Made by a program: the position numbers and the translations under genes | Notes under the pieces: generated by a model | Told to the model about the DNA's origin: nothing | Database searches by the model: none | The model's input: only the letters and a program-made list of their open reading frames with translations | Shown: piece after piece, positions 24,801 to 39,800 of the stretch | Layout of the letters: every line of letters begins with the position of its first letter | How positions within the stretch are numbered: the first letter of the stretch is position 1 | Source: Pyrrhosoma nymphula | Lineage: Eukaryota > Arthropoda > Insecta > Odonata > Coenagrionidae | Assembly (NCBI GenBank): GCA_963573305.1 | Contig: OY754329.1 | Coordinates: 146,269,266-146,333,265, forward strand | DNA length: 64,000 nucleotides | Reading direction: 5' to 3'

Positions 24801-27800
24801 TTACCAAAATATTTTTGCATTTCCCCCCTCCAAGATTATAACTTTGGCAATGACCATTATTGATCTAGAGAAGGCATGTTCAAAACCAGAGATGATGAAT
24901 CCTCAATAAAGTACATTTTACGTAAAGATGTGATGATTACATAATTACACAATGATATCCGTTAAGATTTATTGTTTCATATTTTATCAGCTCTATTTGT
25001 TACCATGAGCCAAGTCTTTATTTGCTATAAAGTCAAATAGTGCACTTATTATAAGAGCATTGGTGAGGCTTGCTAGCCAACACAATTACACAACCAGCCA
25101 GCACAGGCATAGTTAGTGAGAAATACCAAAGAGATAAGAGGTTCCTCATCTGCAGGAGAGAACTCCTTATCTAAGGAGATAAGAGATTCATCATCTCCTT
25201 TGACTAGCTAGCTGGAGTGGAAATGTATTTGTGATTGCAAGGAGGCCAAATGCCTCACTTCACTATTACAGTAGATAAAGGGATCACAAATAAATTGCAG
25301 AGGGAATACTTAAAAAAACATGCCAAAAACTTAATTAAAAAATTAATTATGATGCAAATTGAAACATGGTGAAATTAGGAAAAAAGCTCCATCCCTCAAA
25401 GAATTAATTCCAGTTTTCTTAGAGTATAATTTCAAAAAGATTAATTTAAAATAGCAAAAATTGAAAAATATACAAAAATAAAATACCGTATAAACTCGTG
25501 TAAGAGGCGCACCTTTTTTCCCAGAAATCGCAGCCGAAAATGAGGGTGCGCCTCTTACACGAATCTGTCCGTTGCAAAATTCCGTCACCTGAGTTTGAAG
25601 GCTAATATCTCAGAGATGGCTTAATCGATTTTAAAATTAAGTACATCAAATTAAAGCTTGTTTATTTCTGCGTTTATTGATGGTGTACAAAACATTTTAC
25701 CGTTTGTATCGATTTCAGTGTGTGCTTAAAAACAGAATTTTAGCGCATTTTCCCGGGTACCGGACGGTTGCATCGCATTTACGGCTTCGTAATAACAACA
25801 CGGATCAAGATATTGAAATTTCCTTTACAAATATTGTAGCAAAGATCTTTCCTAACAGCTATACGAAGTTTCATATTATTTAATGCATTAGTATTTTAGT
25901 TATAGATGCAAATGCACGGATCCGTTATTTTCCGTTCCGCGCATCCCTAAAAACCGCCGTTTAGACCTTCTTCAAGCTCTCGAGTTCATCATCATGAATC
26001 CACTTATAAAATCTTAAAGGAATTCGTTGGTTAACCAATATCGATTAACATTTATTTTGGAAAATGAGCGCGTTCAACTGCCAGGAGCATGCACGGAAGA
26101 GAAAGGGAGAGGCGCGCGCTGTTGCCCAGTCAGAGGGCTATCCGTAAGGCGCTCGAGGGAGTCTACATTACCTGCTGGGGAAAACCAGTTGTCTTTTCTC
26201 TGTGCATGAGTCATTTGGACTCGGTAAATAGTGGCATACAGGGTGACGTGGCGTTCGGGCACGCGGGCGTTCCTCCGCGTTGTCTTGTAGAGGAACGCCC
26301 GAAAGCCGTTACCAATATGGAGAAACACCGCGGAAACCTAAGATCCAAGTGAATACTTACCTCCGGGGTCTATATATGCCTATGAAAAATGCCGCGTAAA
26401 TTATAAGAGAATATCGCAAGCGGAAGGCTTTGAAAATGGCCGAAAGTTCGCAGTTAGGCCCGCAAAACCTCGCAATAGAAGAAAAAAAACTCAACATTTT
26501 TTCTTCAACTTCAACGTATAAAAAGAGGGGTGCACCTCTTATACGGGTGCGCCTCTTACACACGTTTATACGGCATAAATGTAAGTATTGTACTTAAAAG
26601 TGAATCAATTCTCTAATATAAGCAGCTATTTTCCTTCTATCCCTCCCAGAATCAATCATACCTTCTGGTATTCTATTCATACATTATCTGATATAAACAT
26701 TCCTTATTCTTGACCACAGGCTTCTTGCAGGGCCAGCTACACCTAGGTACTTCTCACCTACTTCATGGGTACTTCTGCTCCTTTTGAGAAACACCTCCCT
26801 AACATGTATTTTTGCACAGGCCATTTAGTTGACCTGTACCTACCAGATGTAGCTAGTCAGTATAGCAATACACCACTCAAGTTCTATCACCAGCTTTCAA
26901 ATTTTCAGAAATTTTGCTACTCCTTGGTCCCCCCTGATTTTTGTCAAGGCCTCCCTTTTCACCACTTGTTAGATACCCTCAGCGAGATCTTTTGCAGACA
27001 ATCACCCTCATAAACAACTTACCTTTTTTTTCAATAATCATATACTTACAGGAAAATAGAATTTTCTCCAAGACAGTTTGGCATTTTTTAGAATGAGTAT
27101 CATTGCCCTGATATTGTACTGAAATCAAATTTTATGCAAAAATACTCCTGCGAGGGGTTCAAGATTCACGGGTTTGGTAACATTCCATTCCCTGACCTTA
27201 CACGAAAACAGGGAGCCAAAGGGAAAGCAATATGAAGGGCGTGGAAATGAGGAGGCAGAAAGCCACAGGGGACATCATGAGTTGTGAACCATAGACAGGA
27301 CCAGATGAAATGAGGGGAGCTGATAGAAGGAAGAAAGAGGAGGTAAGCTCTTTTTATTTATTTTTCAGCTACCCCGAAAACAGCTCGCAATGGCTTCTTA
27401 CATCGGATGATGTAACATTAACAACAGATGAACACAAACACCCATTTCCTGGGTGGAGAAAAATCCACCCAGGCGGGACTTGAACCCGCAACCCTCGGAT
27501 TGGCGGGTGAGGACGTTACCCCATCACCACCGGGGCTGACACCGGGCTCTATGCCATCACTGATGTGCAGCCACTTGCAGTTTCCCTATAATAAGCATTG
27601 GTAAGGAGTCCTCTCTTGGGAAATGGTCCTATTATTATTTTATAATTTGATGCATCCACATTACGCATGTTCCCACAGATGAGATCAGGTACAGTACTCT
27701 TTCGATTAACCGGGATCGGGTTAACCAAAATGCGGATTAACTGGGATGTCCCAAAAAATGGTTATCTTAAGAAATGACATAATTTGCAAACTCAATAATC

Positions 27801-30800
27801 CCCTATGCAATACATATCCAAAAAAAATTTCCTGGAGTTAAGGTTACCCGGGGAAATACCTTTTCGTAATTTTTTCATGTCTGACCATAAGCACTCTTGT
27901 CTCAGCAAGTTCCTTATGTAGAATGTTCCAGAGCAACAGTGTAGTAAGCAAGCTGGGTTTACATATGGTGCTTGTCCATAGAATTATAATGAAACAACTT
28001 CATTAAAAAGGCCTTAAAATGGAGAAAAATGTTTTTGTCTGAAGTGTTTTTCCAAATCTACATAATGAAAACAAATGTTTGAATTTATGAAAAGGATGTA
28101 ACCAAACTACCATAAACAAAATCCGGAGTTAAATCGCAATTTAAATAAATAGTAGAAAAATCATAATCAAGTACCATATAACAATAGATAACCAAAGATG
28201 CCTAAATAAATCAATATTTACATCGGAGGAGTTCAGGACGACGAAAATACATAAATAAGTAACAATCAGTAACAGGGGATGCTGAGAAGGAAAACAGATA
28301 ACAATGAGCAGAGAGAAGTGGAGGAGCTAAGATTGGAAAGGCACGCGAAGGGAAGAAGTACAAAAGTCTAGGGATAAAGGCGGCAGGAAGCGGAGACTAG
28401 TCGTTATCAAGGTGACGAAAGAGGAACCAGAAACTTTATAGAAAGGCCAGGAAGGAATCGGGCAGGAGACCCGAAAGATAAACCAAAACGGTCCATAAAT
28501 CTGACGATAAGGAAGGAGAGAGAACACACGCCCGTAGCCATATGAGTGAGGAGCAGAAATCCAGGCAAACGATAAGTGTAGCCTTTAAGAACAGTAAAGG
28601 AAAGAAAGAAGGAAAGAAATATAATAACCTCCATGACTAACCTTGTTTTTTTGGAAAAGTAACTTAAATGTAAGGAGATTGGAGCAGAAAGATTAATATT
28701 GTAAATTGGGCCCAATATATCATTTACAAAGCTCTGAATACTGTTGTTGCCTATACAAAGGTTTTACATTTCTCATTAAAAAAGGTGTTATGCTGTTTCA
28801 CTGGTCGAACGAAGTGTTTTTATTTATATGTTTGTGTAATAATAGCCATTAATCCCTTCAGCAAGGAGGTAAGCTTTTCATGTTTTGAGTAATAGCGAAG
28901 TTTTTTGAATTTTATTGTATTAAGAGAGAAAAATGTGACCGGGAGTAGGTTACAAGGATAGCAATGGAAGGTAAGCTGTGAGGGTCAACACCATAATTGA
29001 CAACCACAAGAGGGAGCAACCATGAGCAGCATATTCACTTTTGGACAATAACATTCATGCATCAATTCTTAGAAGGGATTTTTATATTAAACCTCAGTGA
29101 GAATTGATGATAACAAAATACTCACCTATATGAGATGCTTTCCCCCCAGGAGCAGCACACATGTCAAGTATTCTTTCATTTTCCTGAGGTGCAAGGGCCA
29201 TCACTGGTAGAAAACTTGAAGCACCCTTCCAGAAATAATAATGAACTTTTGTTATACTATGCAACAAGAAACTTTGACTCACAACAATGGAAATAAAACT
29301 TATGACTTAATAATGCTAAATTACCTCATATATGGTGTAGAATTTAGTTTATAAAACTATATTGGATAACCAGTAATTTTGATTATTATAAGAAAATATT
29401 CATGAGGAGGTATGGTAATGTACAGATTTAAGACATAGAAGATGAAAAAACTGAAAGGAGTCTTTTGAAACCATCTGTTTAGAGCAGATGCAAAAGATTA
29501 TATGGTGAATGAGGAAGAGAATAGTAGGACTGAAGAGACAATGCCAGTGAAGTATGCTGAAAGAAAAAGAATTCACCAGGAAATAGATTTTCCCCATTTG
29601 ATAATAGGAGAAAGGGGGGCAAAGCCCGACTGTCCCTTCCTTGTAGTCCCCCCTGGGTAATGCTAACGACAGCGGTGAAGCTATGACAGGCCTGGACAAC
29701 CGGTGGTGGATTTTTTTATTGCTTGAAAAACTCAAGGACCAATCTTGGAATTGGGAAGGAAAAATGAGAAATGATAATGGCTAAGGTTAAGGATTTGATT
29801 TCCGGAAACAAAGAATAAGAAGTAGAACAATAAATATAGCAATAAGGAAGAAGAGATTCTGGATATGATGATAGATAGAAAGATAGAAATCCTAGACATG
29901 GCTAAAACAGAGCACAGAGGAGAAGAAAAATGAATTGAAGTAAGACAGGGATATATCTTGATGTATAAAGGGTAATTAAACTTGATATTTATTATTCAAA
30001 TATCAAGTTTAATTAGAGTAGAAGAGTTTCAATTGATTTCCCATTAAAAAAAATATCTTGAGTCTGATATATTTTCCCTGTTTCAAATACACTTTTTGTA
30101 TTTTAAATTAATTAACACATTACTCATTAAATCACCTATGACAACTAAATACATTCCTAAAAATTATTAAATATCAATAAAATGCATTTAAAAACATATA
30201 CTCAAACTTGTGGACACTTACCTGAATTAAATAATGGCCAGCTAAATACTCTGGAGTAGCACCAACAGGAACTTGAGAAGAATACACAACCAGCCCAACT
30301 TTAGACCAAGTTATTAAATCCAAATTTGTTCCACGATTTATTAAAGCCTGAAAAAAATCGAGCATATTTCCTGATAACAGCTATAACTTGCGGTACATCT
30401 ATAGGAATATAGTTAACTAAGACAGTTGATGTATTCAACAATGTCTGGTGAAATGTCACTGAACAACATTATGAACATAGGTACATATTTACATAAAAAC
30501 TTAATCTGCCCACTGAATATTTTATTGAGCTACACATGGAACCCCAAGAATACAAACTGGAGTCCGTACCGAGAAAATCTGCGAGGAACCTTAGCTCAGG
30601 CTCCTCAATGTAAGTACAGGAAGACTGACGAGATTTATGATGCTGTGGACTGCCTTCAGCAATGTATCATCTCATCCTTAAAGGACAGTTTCCCCCTCAA
30701 GACTAAGAAGGAGGGCTGCAAGTTTCCATGGTGGAGCAAAGAACTGGATGGCCTCCGGAAGGAAGCCAGGAAGCTCCTCAACAAAGCAAAAAACAAAGCA

Positions 30801-33800
30801 AAGCACTAACCCGGGACTGGGACAGCTATAGAGCAGCCCAATGGAGGTGTAAGGACACAATTAAGCGCTCAAAAAGGGAATCTTGGGAGGATTTTCTGTG
30901 GAAACGTCGAATCTGTTCCGCAACTCTCAAGATTTCACAAGGTTATATCAAAGGACCCAGGAGCAGGTGTGGGATCTCTTCTACTTCTCTCGGGAGACTT
31001 TACGTCTTCCGATAAAGAAGCATTAAAACTACTTGGTGCAAATATCATGAATTTAGGTCAAATAATATTTTTTTTTAACTTTTGCCGACGTTTCGCATTT
31101 TAATTCATCCATCTTCAGGGCTATAAACAATGATGCATGATGTTAAATGTTTGAAAGTTCTGTTTTGATTACATAATGGTAAATTTACAGTCATTATATA
31201 AAAATACATAGACATTCAAGATTGTTACCTTTAAAGTTTGGTGCTGTTTTTATTTATTTACAATTTTAATTTGGTTGCTTGGATCCAATCTGATCTATCA
31301 GAGAATGGGGAAATAATCTCGCCCAGAAAACTGTACGTAATCATAAAAATATCTGTATGTTTAAAAACAAAGATAACTTTAGGGAGGAATTTTACTATTA
31401 ATGGATTATTCTACATTTCAGTTCTTCTTCACCTGGGGAGCTTGAAGGAATATACCCTTCAGACTAATTACTGGCAAATCAGAAAAAATGATGTGTTCCA
31501 AATGAATGAGTAAACATTATATTATTGCAATTGCATGTAAACTAGCTTGAAATAATACAAATTAAGTCAGAAGCACTTATTTGTTTACATTTATTCCTTT
31601 ACAATTGTATACCCATATATAGCGATAATATGAGACTTTTATAAGCAAAGTTAATTCCTAGGTTGAAACGCTCTACGCTTTAATGCGGCCTTTTATTTTT
31701 TGTGATTAATTTGCTAATTTTAGCCAACTAATCTAGAAATTCTTCCCAAAAAGTTGGATTCCTTAACGCACCCCTCCCCGACGTCCCCTCGCGTGAACTT
31801 GACGCTCTCGCTCACCTGGCAACACTGCCCCCTCCCACTTACTCGGCCGCTCTAGCTGTCATCGGACTTCTTTCGCCGTGGCGACTGTATGTGCACTTGC
31901 GGGTGACTCCGTAAAGGTTACTACCGTGGCTAGTCCCGGTTTCCTCAAAATTGGTCAAAAGAGCAAACACCTCATTGTGTTCAATGTATGGCTTTATCCT
32001 CGCGGACTGTGGTGCTAAGTGCACGCTTTGGTCTGCTAATAACATCATATGTCTAGCAGTCCTGACCACCATGCTCCTATAAAGCCACCAAATAATCCAC
32101 AGGGGAGAAGGACGCCTCGGTAGCTTAACTGGTTAAAGCACTCGGCGTGAAATTGAGGGATCCGGGTTTGAATCCCAGTCAAGACGAATGATTTTTCCTC
32201 TGTCGAATATCACACATATGTGCACTTGCGGGTAACTCCGTAAAGGTTACTACCGTGGCTAGTCCTGGTTTCCTCAAAATTTATCAAATTTATGGTTCAC
32301 ATTGATAATTCATATTTTAATGGAAATGTACGGCAGGTAAATGATACACATCCCAATAAGGCACTGTTAATTTAACAAAGGAATAAAAATGATATAATAG
32401 ATTACATTTTTTGCAGTAGTCTTAGGATTATCAATCTCAAAAAAATGTGAAGTGATTGAGTGAATATTTTTCTTTCATGAAGATAGGTTTGTGCCTTACT
32501 TTATGTGTAGCTCTCATCAAACCCAAATTAAAATATGAAATTTGATTCGGCAGGAATGAAAACATTAGATGTGGTAGATCACTGCCTAATAAAATGTAAC
32601 ATCGTTTCCGGCAGTCATATTTGACAACAAGATTCAAAAAGTGATAGCCGCTGAGGAAATACAAAGAACATTCGACAAGAGCAGAATCATACGGTTGGAA
32701 ACAGCACATAAGATTTTGCTGTAGTAAACAGTAGTAAGTAGTAAACAGCACTATTTTTCTAATAACTGTACCCTAAAAATACATCTTAGGATAAGAATAA
32801 TCTTTTAAGTCACTGGTTAAGGGATCAGGGGTGCAGGATGGTAATACACATTTTTTGTCATAGAATTTGATTATAAAGCTAAGTCTTCTAGCAATTTAGT
32901 TAGACTAGTGTTGATAGCTTTAAAATCTTTGTCGACCTGCTGAATCTCTGATAAAATTGGTTTAAAAAACAGCATTTAGGCAAAGGGTTTAGGGAAGTGA
33001 TTGATTCTCCCAAGATCAATAGAGACTTAAAAAAATGCAGCTTCAAGACTATATCACACATTATCAAAGATGGGATGAAAAATGAGAAGTGTAAGACAAG
33101 GACAATGGAGATACTATTTGAGTTTAAGTGCAAATATGCTACTAATGAGCATGACACGTCATACATCATTGAAAATATTAATTGGGCACCTGTGACTTAT
33201 ATATCGAAAGTAGATTCTTTTAAATTTCTGTAAGAATTCAGTATATTATGTATACATTTAGCAGACATTAAATGTCACGAACAGGCATATTGTAAAATAT
33301 TAACTAAGCCACCTTAAAAATTCTTCATTTCTTTGTAGTGATATAAGTGTTAATGTACTCACCTGAGCAAGGTCTCTTCTCCTAGACTTGAGACTATTTG
33401 TTCTGATGGTCATTGGCCTGTTCACTTCACTAGCTTCAAGGAATTCAATAAGTTCAGACAGAGGAAAGAGGTTCATTAGCTTCTCCATCAAGAACTCATT
33501 GTAGCTATAATATAGGCACAGGTCCTTCAAAAGTATATCTGTGTATTCACTTCGGCTTCTGGAATACAGTATTATTAAAACCAATCAGTGATGTTGCATT
33601 AAATAACATGGTAAAATAATTTCAGAAAATAATTTTTCAAATAGGTTAAGTCAATGGCTCCACATGCGTACAATACATATATGTACGTCTTCTTTAAAGA
33701 AACTAAGTTTCATGAAAAAGGGCTAACTATATCTATATGACATGCCAATAGATAAATTATGGAATTTGTGGAGGGTTAAAAGAAAAATCTCTACCATTAA

Positions 33801-36800
33801 TGCCAAGATCTGGTAGATATATCTACAACTTCACAAAAATGCCTTTTGAGTACAGGTATACCTCGTTTAGTGCAAGGGATGTGTTCCTAGGGGTATTGGC
33901 GCTAATCGAATTAGTGTTACACGAGACCATTTTAACATTAGGAAAATACGGATGCATTTCCAGCAACATAGAAATTGGATAGCTAAATTCGCATAAACCA
34001 TATATATTTCAATTGAAGGCCTTGAAAGTAAATGTTAAAATCATTTATCATTACCCAATATGTACTTCATCTTCCCTCCCTCTATTTTCTTCAACAACTT
34101 CTCCTCAAAATACCAATTTATCCAAGATATTGTAATTCCAGATGTAGCAGCTTGATAATGATACGACATGTCAAAAACCATAGTCTGCTCTCAATAAATC
34201 TGTGGTGGGAAGCAACAAAGCCATTTCACTTTGGCTGGGTTATACTGAATAGTGTTAGAAAAAGGCTGAGAAGATGGAAGGAATGAGCAATGACAGCTTC
34301 TTACCCCATAAGTGGTTTGACACAAAAGTCTCCCCCCTTTTTTATGCATTCCCCCCTTTTCTTGCCACAATTTCCCCTTATTTCGACATGTTTCCCCTTG
34401 ACCGACTAAGCCAAAGGACATGCCTTGCCCAACATGAATACTAACGATATCGTGCCAACGATGTTTACTACTCCAAAATGCAGACTACATCTGTCAGCGA
34501 ATTCGGACACACCTTTCCCTCACCCAGTCATCTCTCGCCTATAGTCAGTGCAGGAGAAAACTGAGAAACCTGGGACACATGACAGTAGCACAGAGGCTTC
34601 ATCTTCATATTCCATGAAAGAAGATACAAACCAGTTCCCGCAGCTTCAATTGAAGACTTATACCGTATCTATGTACCCATCCCACTATTTCCTCCCCTCC
34701 AAGACCACCAATTGTCGTCCTATGCCTTACCCACTCCACTACAACCTTGCCAACAATCCCATTCCGAAAGGTGAATCACCAAAGCCTTGTTCTCTGTTCC
34801 AGTCTAGTCAGCGAGTACACATCACTCCCAGCAATCTGTCAATTTTGACTTAGAGAGCCTGACAGCTCACACTTGTACAAATTTGTGATTGAGTTCATCA
34901 ATACATATTCTAAAACCCCGATGAAGATATACCCCCCAAAGATGATAAAGGAGTCAAGTGGGGTGAGGGGGAGCACAGAGATCTTTTCATTTTAACTTAC
35001 CTCCCCTCTTCTCTAAGCCTTTTGAAGTCAGACAGTACAATTATCACATCTTTTATTCGCTGATGTACATCTTCAAGGCTTAGTGCTTTTGAATTCTCTT
35101 CTTCAGTTGGAAAAATGAAAACTTCCTGGTTTCCAACATTCAATTGTAGCTCCTTTTCTGCTAATTTACTGGGAAAATGAAGGAAAGAAAACAAATACAG
35201 CATGCGGTACCGATGAAAAACTTCAATCCCTGATATTATCCCTTAGAGCAGTGCTTTTTAAATGTGGGTGTCGGGTAGTAGCATCAAGGTGCAGCTTTTC
35301 AACATGTACATAGGGCGTTCATGGTTCACAAGGTGTCACCATGTTGAAAAGTTTGGAAAGCATTGCCTTAGATGCTCAAGGCGGTGATATATCCACTCTT
35401 CAAACAACTTTATCTCATGTTATTTCTATATTTAAATAGCAATTTATCATGAGCATATAAACAAATTTCAACATATATGTGTAAAAGGTTACACAGTAGA
35501 CCCACAAAAAATATTTATATAAATAGCTGACATTTTTATATAAAGAGACACAAGCTTTCTAATAGAAAAAAAAGGAAGATGTGATAGGAGAGAAATGGTT
35601 AAAATTCACCAACTGAAAAGTGATTTTGTTTCAACAATTCACTATAAATGAATATTTGAGGAGAGAATGACTATCCATTAGTTGATTGTGACTGTACCCA
35701 ATGCAGTCTTTCATTAGAAATGGTAATTAGGAAATACTGAATTTTCAATGAAGACAGCATAATACTGAGAATGTTCTGAATTAGGAAGCATCATATTTTT
35801 GAGTAATTTATAAGCTAGTTCTAAAGAGCTCCTTCTACAGGCTACTTGCGCGTTATTGATGCTGGTCGGAAATAATGAATGCAGTACAACCATCACTTGC
35901 CATCAAAATGTGAACAATCCTTTACCTACATTCAACTGCATGCTCTTTTGATTAATAGCCTACTGCCATAACACCATTATTACAACCATCTCGTAATGAG
36001 GGTCTTGTTACCTTCACACACACGCAGACGAGAAGGAACAAATATTTGTAAGTTAAAAGAGAAAGATAAGGACTCCTGAGCTTATATTTTCTGAGTTAGC
36101 AGAGCAACTTCATTCTTGTTAATCCACTGCGTGAGCTAATGGTTGACCGTGGACAAATTCTTCCTAAAACAGACGAAAGGCAAGCCCAGGTGGCTTAAAA
36201 CATGACGTATAAAATAATTTTGTTCAACTTCCTTACATGCTTCGTGTTTGCATGACAAAGTTTTTGCAGATTCAAAATCATTCATTTTTCCTTGATTTCA
36301 TTTAATTTGTTAATTAAACAAGTGTTTGTCAAAACATTTTCACAAAACTTAGTAATTTTTTTTCTTTCTTGTGGGTCCTAATTTCTATGACAATGCATGT
36401 ATTAATCCCTTGTTTGCTATTGTTTCCAAAAAATCTTATCCGTAACTGGTGCTTGGTTATCGTTGAGAGTTGTTAATAATTGCGATTCACTTTGACGGAA
36501 TCATCTCGTATTTTATGCTATTATATGATAGTAAAATGCTTAATTTAACAAATAAACTTTTTTGCATGACAATATTGATCTCTGCATTTCTTTAAATCAT
36601 TGCTACCATGCTTATTATATGTGAAGCGTCAATAGATGACCCAATAAGAACATAATAGACAAATTTCGTTCCCAGAATTTCCAGGTGAGATGGGAATATC
36701 ATCAAAGGATTTATGATAATTTACGATGTCTGGACTAGTTTCCTCCCATTACATGAAGACTGACTATAGATATCAGCAAATAATAATTGTTTATACGTAC

Positions 36801-39800
36801 AAATAAGACCCTCTGAAGGAATATTAAGAATATGACTGGAGCCGGCAAAAAGTACGAAAACCTACAAGGGAAAAATGTCATGAGTTTGGAATACCAAATC
36901 TTTTTTCTACTTCTAATCACTTTCTGCCCGCAGCCTGGTGGTCATCATCCGTGCAATTCATTGATGAGGTATCTGTTTCAAAACTCTACGCAGGAATTTT
37001 CAATTTGCAGCTTATTCAGGTCTTGTTACTTCTACAACTCTGGATGTAAAATATTTTAATAAGTAGTGTCGGCGAGTCTTACCAAAGAATTATGTCTATG
37101 TATAGTTTCGGCCCTTTTTCGTCGGCAAACAATGTCTTGGCGACTATAGGCGTATGATTCGGGACCCCTCGTCTACAGTTCGCAATATAACTGAAATATA
37201 CGTGCCTGATGCATGCCTTCGTCATCACGATTCCAAATTCTACAATTATATCTTCTTGGAGCATCCAATTGCTACGATTCAATGAAAATGCAATTATAGT
37301 AACATTTGCTTCACCAATGCATGTTTTTCGAATCAGAGCCAGAATATTAATGAAACTGCGCAAACGAACTGAATATTCATTTCGCAAACAACTCTGGAGG
37401 TAACTCAACATTGTCGTGGTTAGAAGAAAATTAATATTTAGTCGAAAATAACTAACACATAAGTACACATTGTGACTCTGGTACTCCAGGCACTTTCTGT
37501 AAGTCGTTGGGTTCTATGGAAATTGCAGAGAAAGTCGTTAAAGCCTTATGTGACAGTGTGAAGGGTCGCTCAAGTCGATTCGAATATTCTTAAACAATCA
37601 TCATTGAAAGGCCGTCTCGAATGAACTTCAAACGTTCAAGATGTCTTGTTCAACTTTCCTTGTTCAAGACTTCGCTCTGGTATACTTTTCGTCTGTTTTG
37701 GGGCCCGATTTCTCAGAACATCAAACCCTTTCTTCGGGCGATAGGTGGAGGTAATCTTAACTAACCCTTCTCCTCAGTGCCATCCCATGTTCTTGGTCAA
37801 ATATATGTTTACGCAGCGGCTTGACGAAAGCACATCACCAGCAAAAAGTCTAGATTTACTATAACATATTGCCTTTCGAAATCCGTGCTGGACTGCGTGC
37901 GTGCTTGATCAGATGATTCGTTCAAATATCCTACACGATGTGGTTACTGTGCTCTTCTTTATTGCCGCTGCTTTAAATGAGTGAGGTGTTAGCTACTCTC
38001 CCGTCCTTCGGAAAAATGCGATCAGCAAGCGATTCAGTATATATTAGCTCTAGATAGGGTGCAATTTCCTTAATTTATTTTTCAATTCAAGATTTCACAT
38101 AAATTTTATGACCTCTCTTTCAAGTCCAATTATTCAGTTTATATGAGCATTAGGTGGTCTATAGAATATGCCCCGATGAATTTCTCCATTTACATCTGCT
38201 GCAGTTTGTGACGTTAATGTGTATGCCTGAGATACAATTAAGCTCTTGCAGTGTAAACACTGCAAAGATTCATAGTGTATTTTCAGAGATACGATTGGAC
38301 TACGATAGTGCATAATATGTAACAGCTTCATTCATATATAAATGCGGTAAATGCATTATTTGCAGCGGATGTAGTCTGCCTCTACCATACCGCGCTCTCC
38401 AGTAAGCAAATGCTGGCCCGAAACCCCATGAAAAAAATCACTCAGCAGGTCGAATTCTTTCTTTGTCCCTCGTGCGACTCTCCCCGGCCCCTCGCCATGT
38501 GCAGGAAGGAAGGGTCTCTCCTCCGGTCGGAGTGTTTGTTGATCTCCCGTGCAAGGGGGCGTGGTTTGGCCACGTTGCCACATTGATGTCAATTCGGGAC
38601 TTAGAAAATACAGCCCAAGGTGGTAAGATTTCTTTGCCGGGACTGTACCTAGCAGACCCTAACATGATCCTTTGTAATGAGCAATTGTTTACGCAGTCTT
38701 CCCCAATCCTTTCCAAGAATCTAGCCTTAAGAAAAATCAACCATTCAACCCACCTGTCCGTGCCCACACTTCCAAGCCATGGTATAACCACCTCCCCCCT
38801 CACTCAAACCAACCCCGTAACTACGAAAACAAACAACGGTCAATAAACAAAACAAACTGGGAATTTGTACCAGATGATGTCGTAATCAGTGAAATGCATT
38901 GTACCGTTTAATAAATTCTGTGGAAAAATACAAAGTATATTATTTAGTATGGATACTACATAAATACTTTGTTCTTACCTGTCCCTCTTCTGCTTCTTTT
39001 TCAATTTTTTGGCAGCTTTCTCAATAGGTAGTAAATCACCTTCCTCATCATCACGTTTGTCTTCATTGCCATCTGATGTCGAATCATCAGAATCCGCACC
39101 ATAATCATCTTCAGGCTCACTGTCATCACCAGATTCATTTTCTATATCATCTAACTTCCCCACTTTACAATCATCTTCATCAGAACTGGCAACTTTTTCA
39201 GGTGCATGCTTAGACTTGGCAACAGTACCTTGTTTTTTCTTTGCTGGGAATAACCATGACTTGTTGTCATCAGTGAAGTTAGAAACTGCAGTGCTCTCAT
39301 CTTCAGAGCCAACCATGTCACTGTCTTCACCTTCATCTTTAACTAAAAATCGATAACAATTATGTTAACAATCAAAACTGTGGATTAATTTCATTTTAAG
39401 TGATATTCGCGGCTATTTTAGATGGTTTAATATTGAAGGGGATAGTTTCAGAAGTTATTCACCAGTCATTATTTCCACGTGTGAATAGAACAAATCTAGC
39501 ACCACCATAGTGCATTCATGCCGAGCAAATCATTAAAAATAAGGTAGATCAGTTAACAAGAAAACCGAGGATTTATTTTTAAGCAAGGTCAAAACAAAAA
39601 CTATTAGACAGGCAACAGATGCAGCAATGGAAAGAACCTATGTATTTACATCTTCATGTACATAGGTAGTATTCCATGAGATGCTGCAAGGGCATGTGGA
39701 AGGGGGTGTAAGGTCACCAGCCATTAACGGAAGGGTAAAAGGAAAAGGAGTTGGGGGAAGGTACAGACGTTGAAAGACTGTGTTTTGATACAATTTGCTA

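Noticed and set aside
32112..32186. Possible tRNA gene
   Set aside because: A- and B-boxes are present but the acceptor stem does not pair and the sequence continues into a SINE body repeated nearby.
37079..37468. 129-residue minus-strand reading frame as a gene
   Set aside because: No conserved motif, hydrophobic and basic mix, inside a NOP2 intron, no splice or promoter support.
38356..38846. Overlapping reading frames on both strands
   Set aside because: Open frames on both strands in a GC-richer block are expected by chance; no recognised domain.
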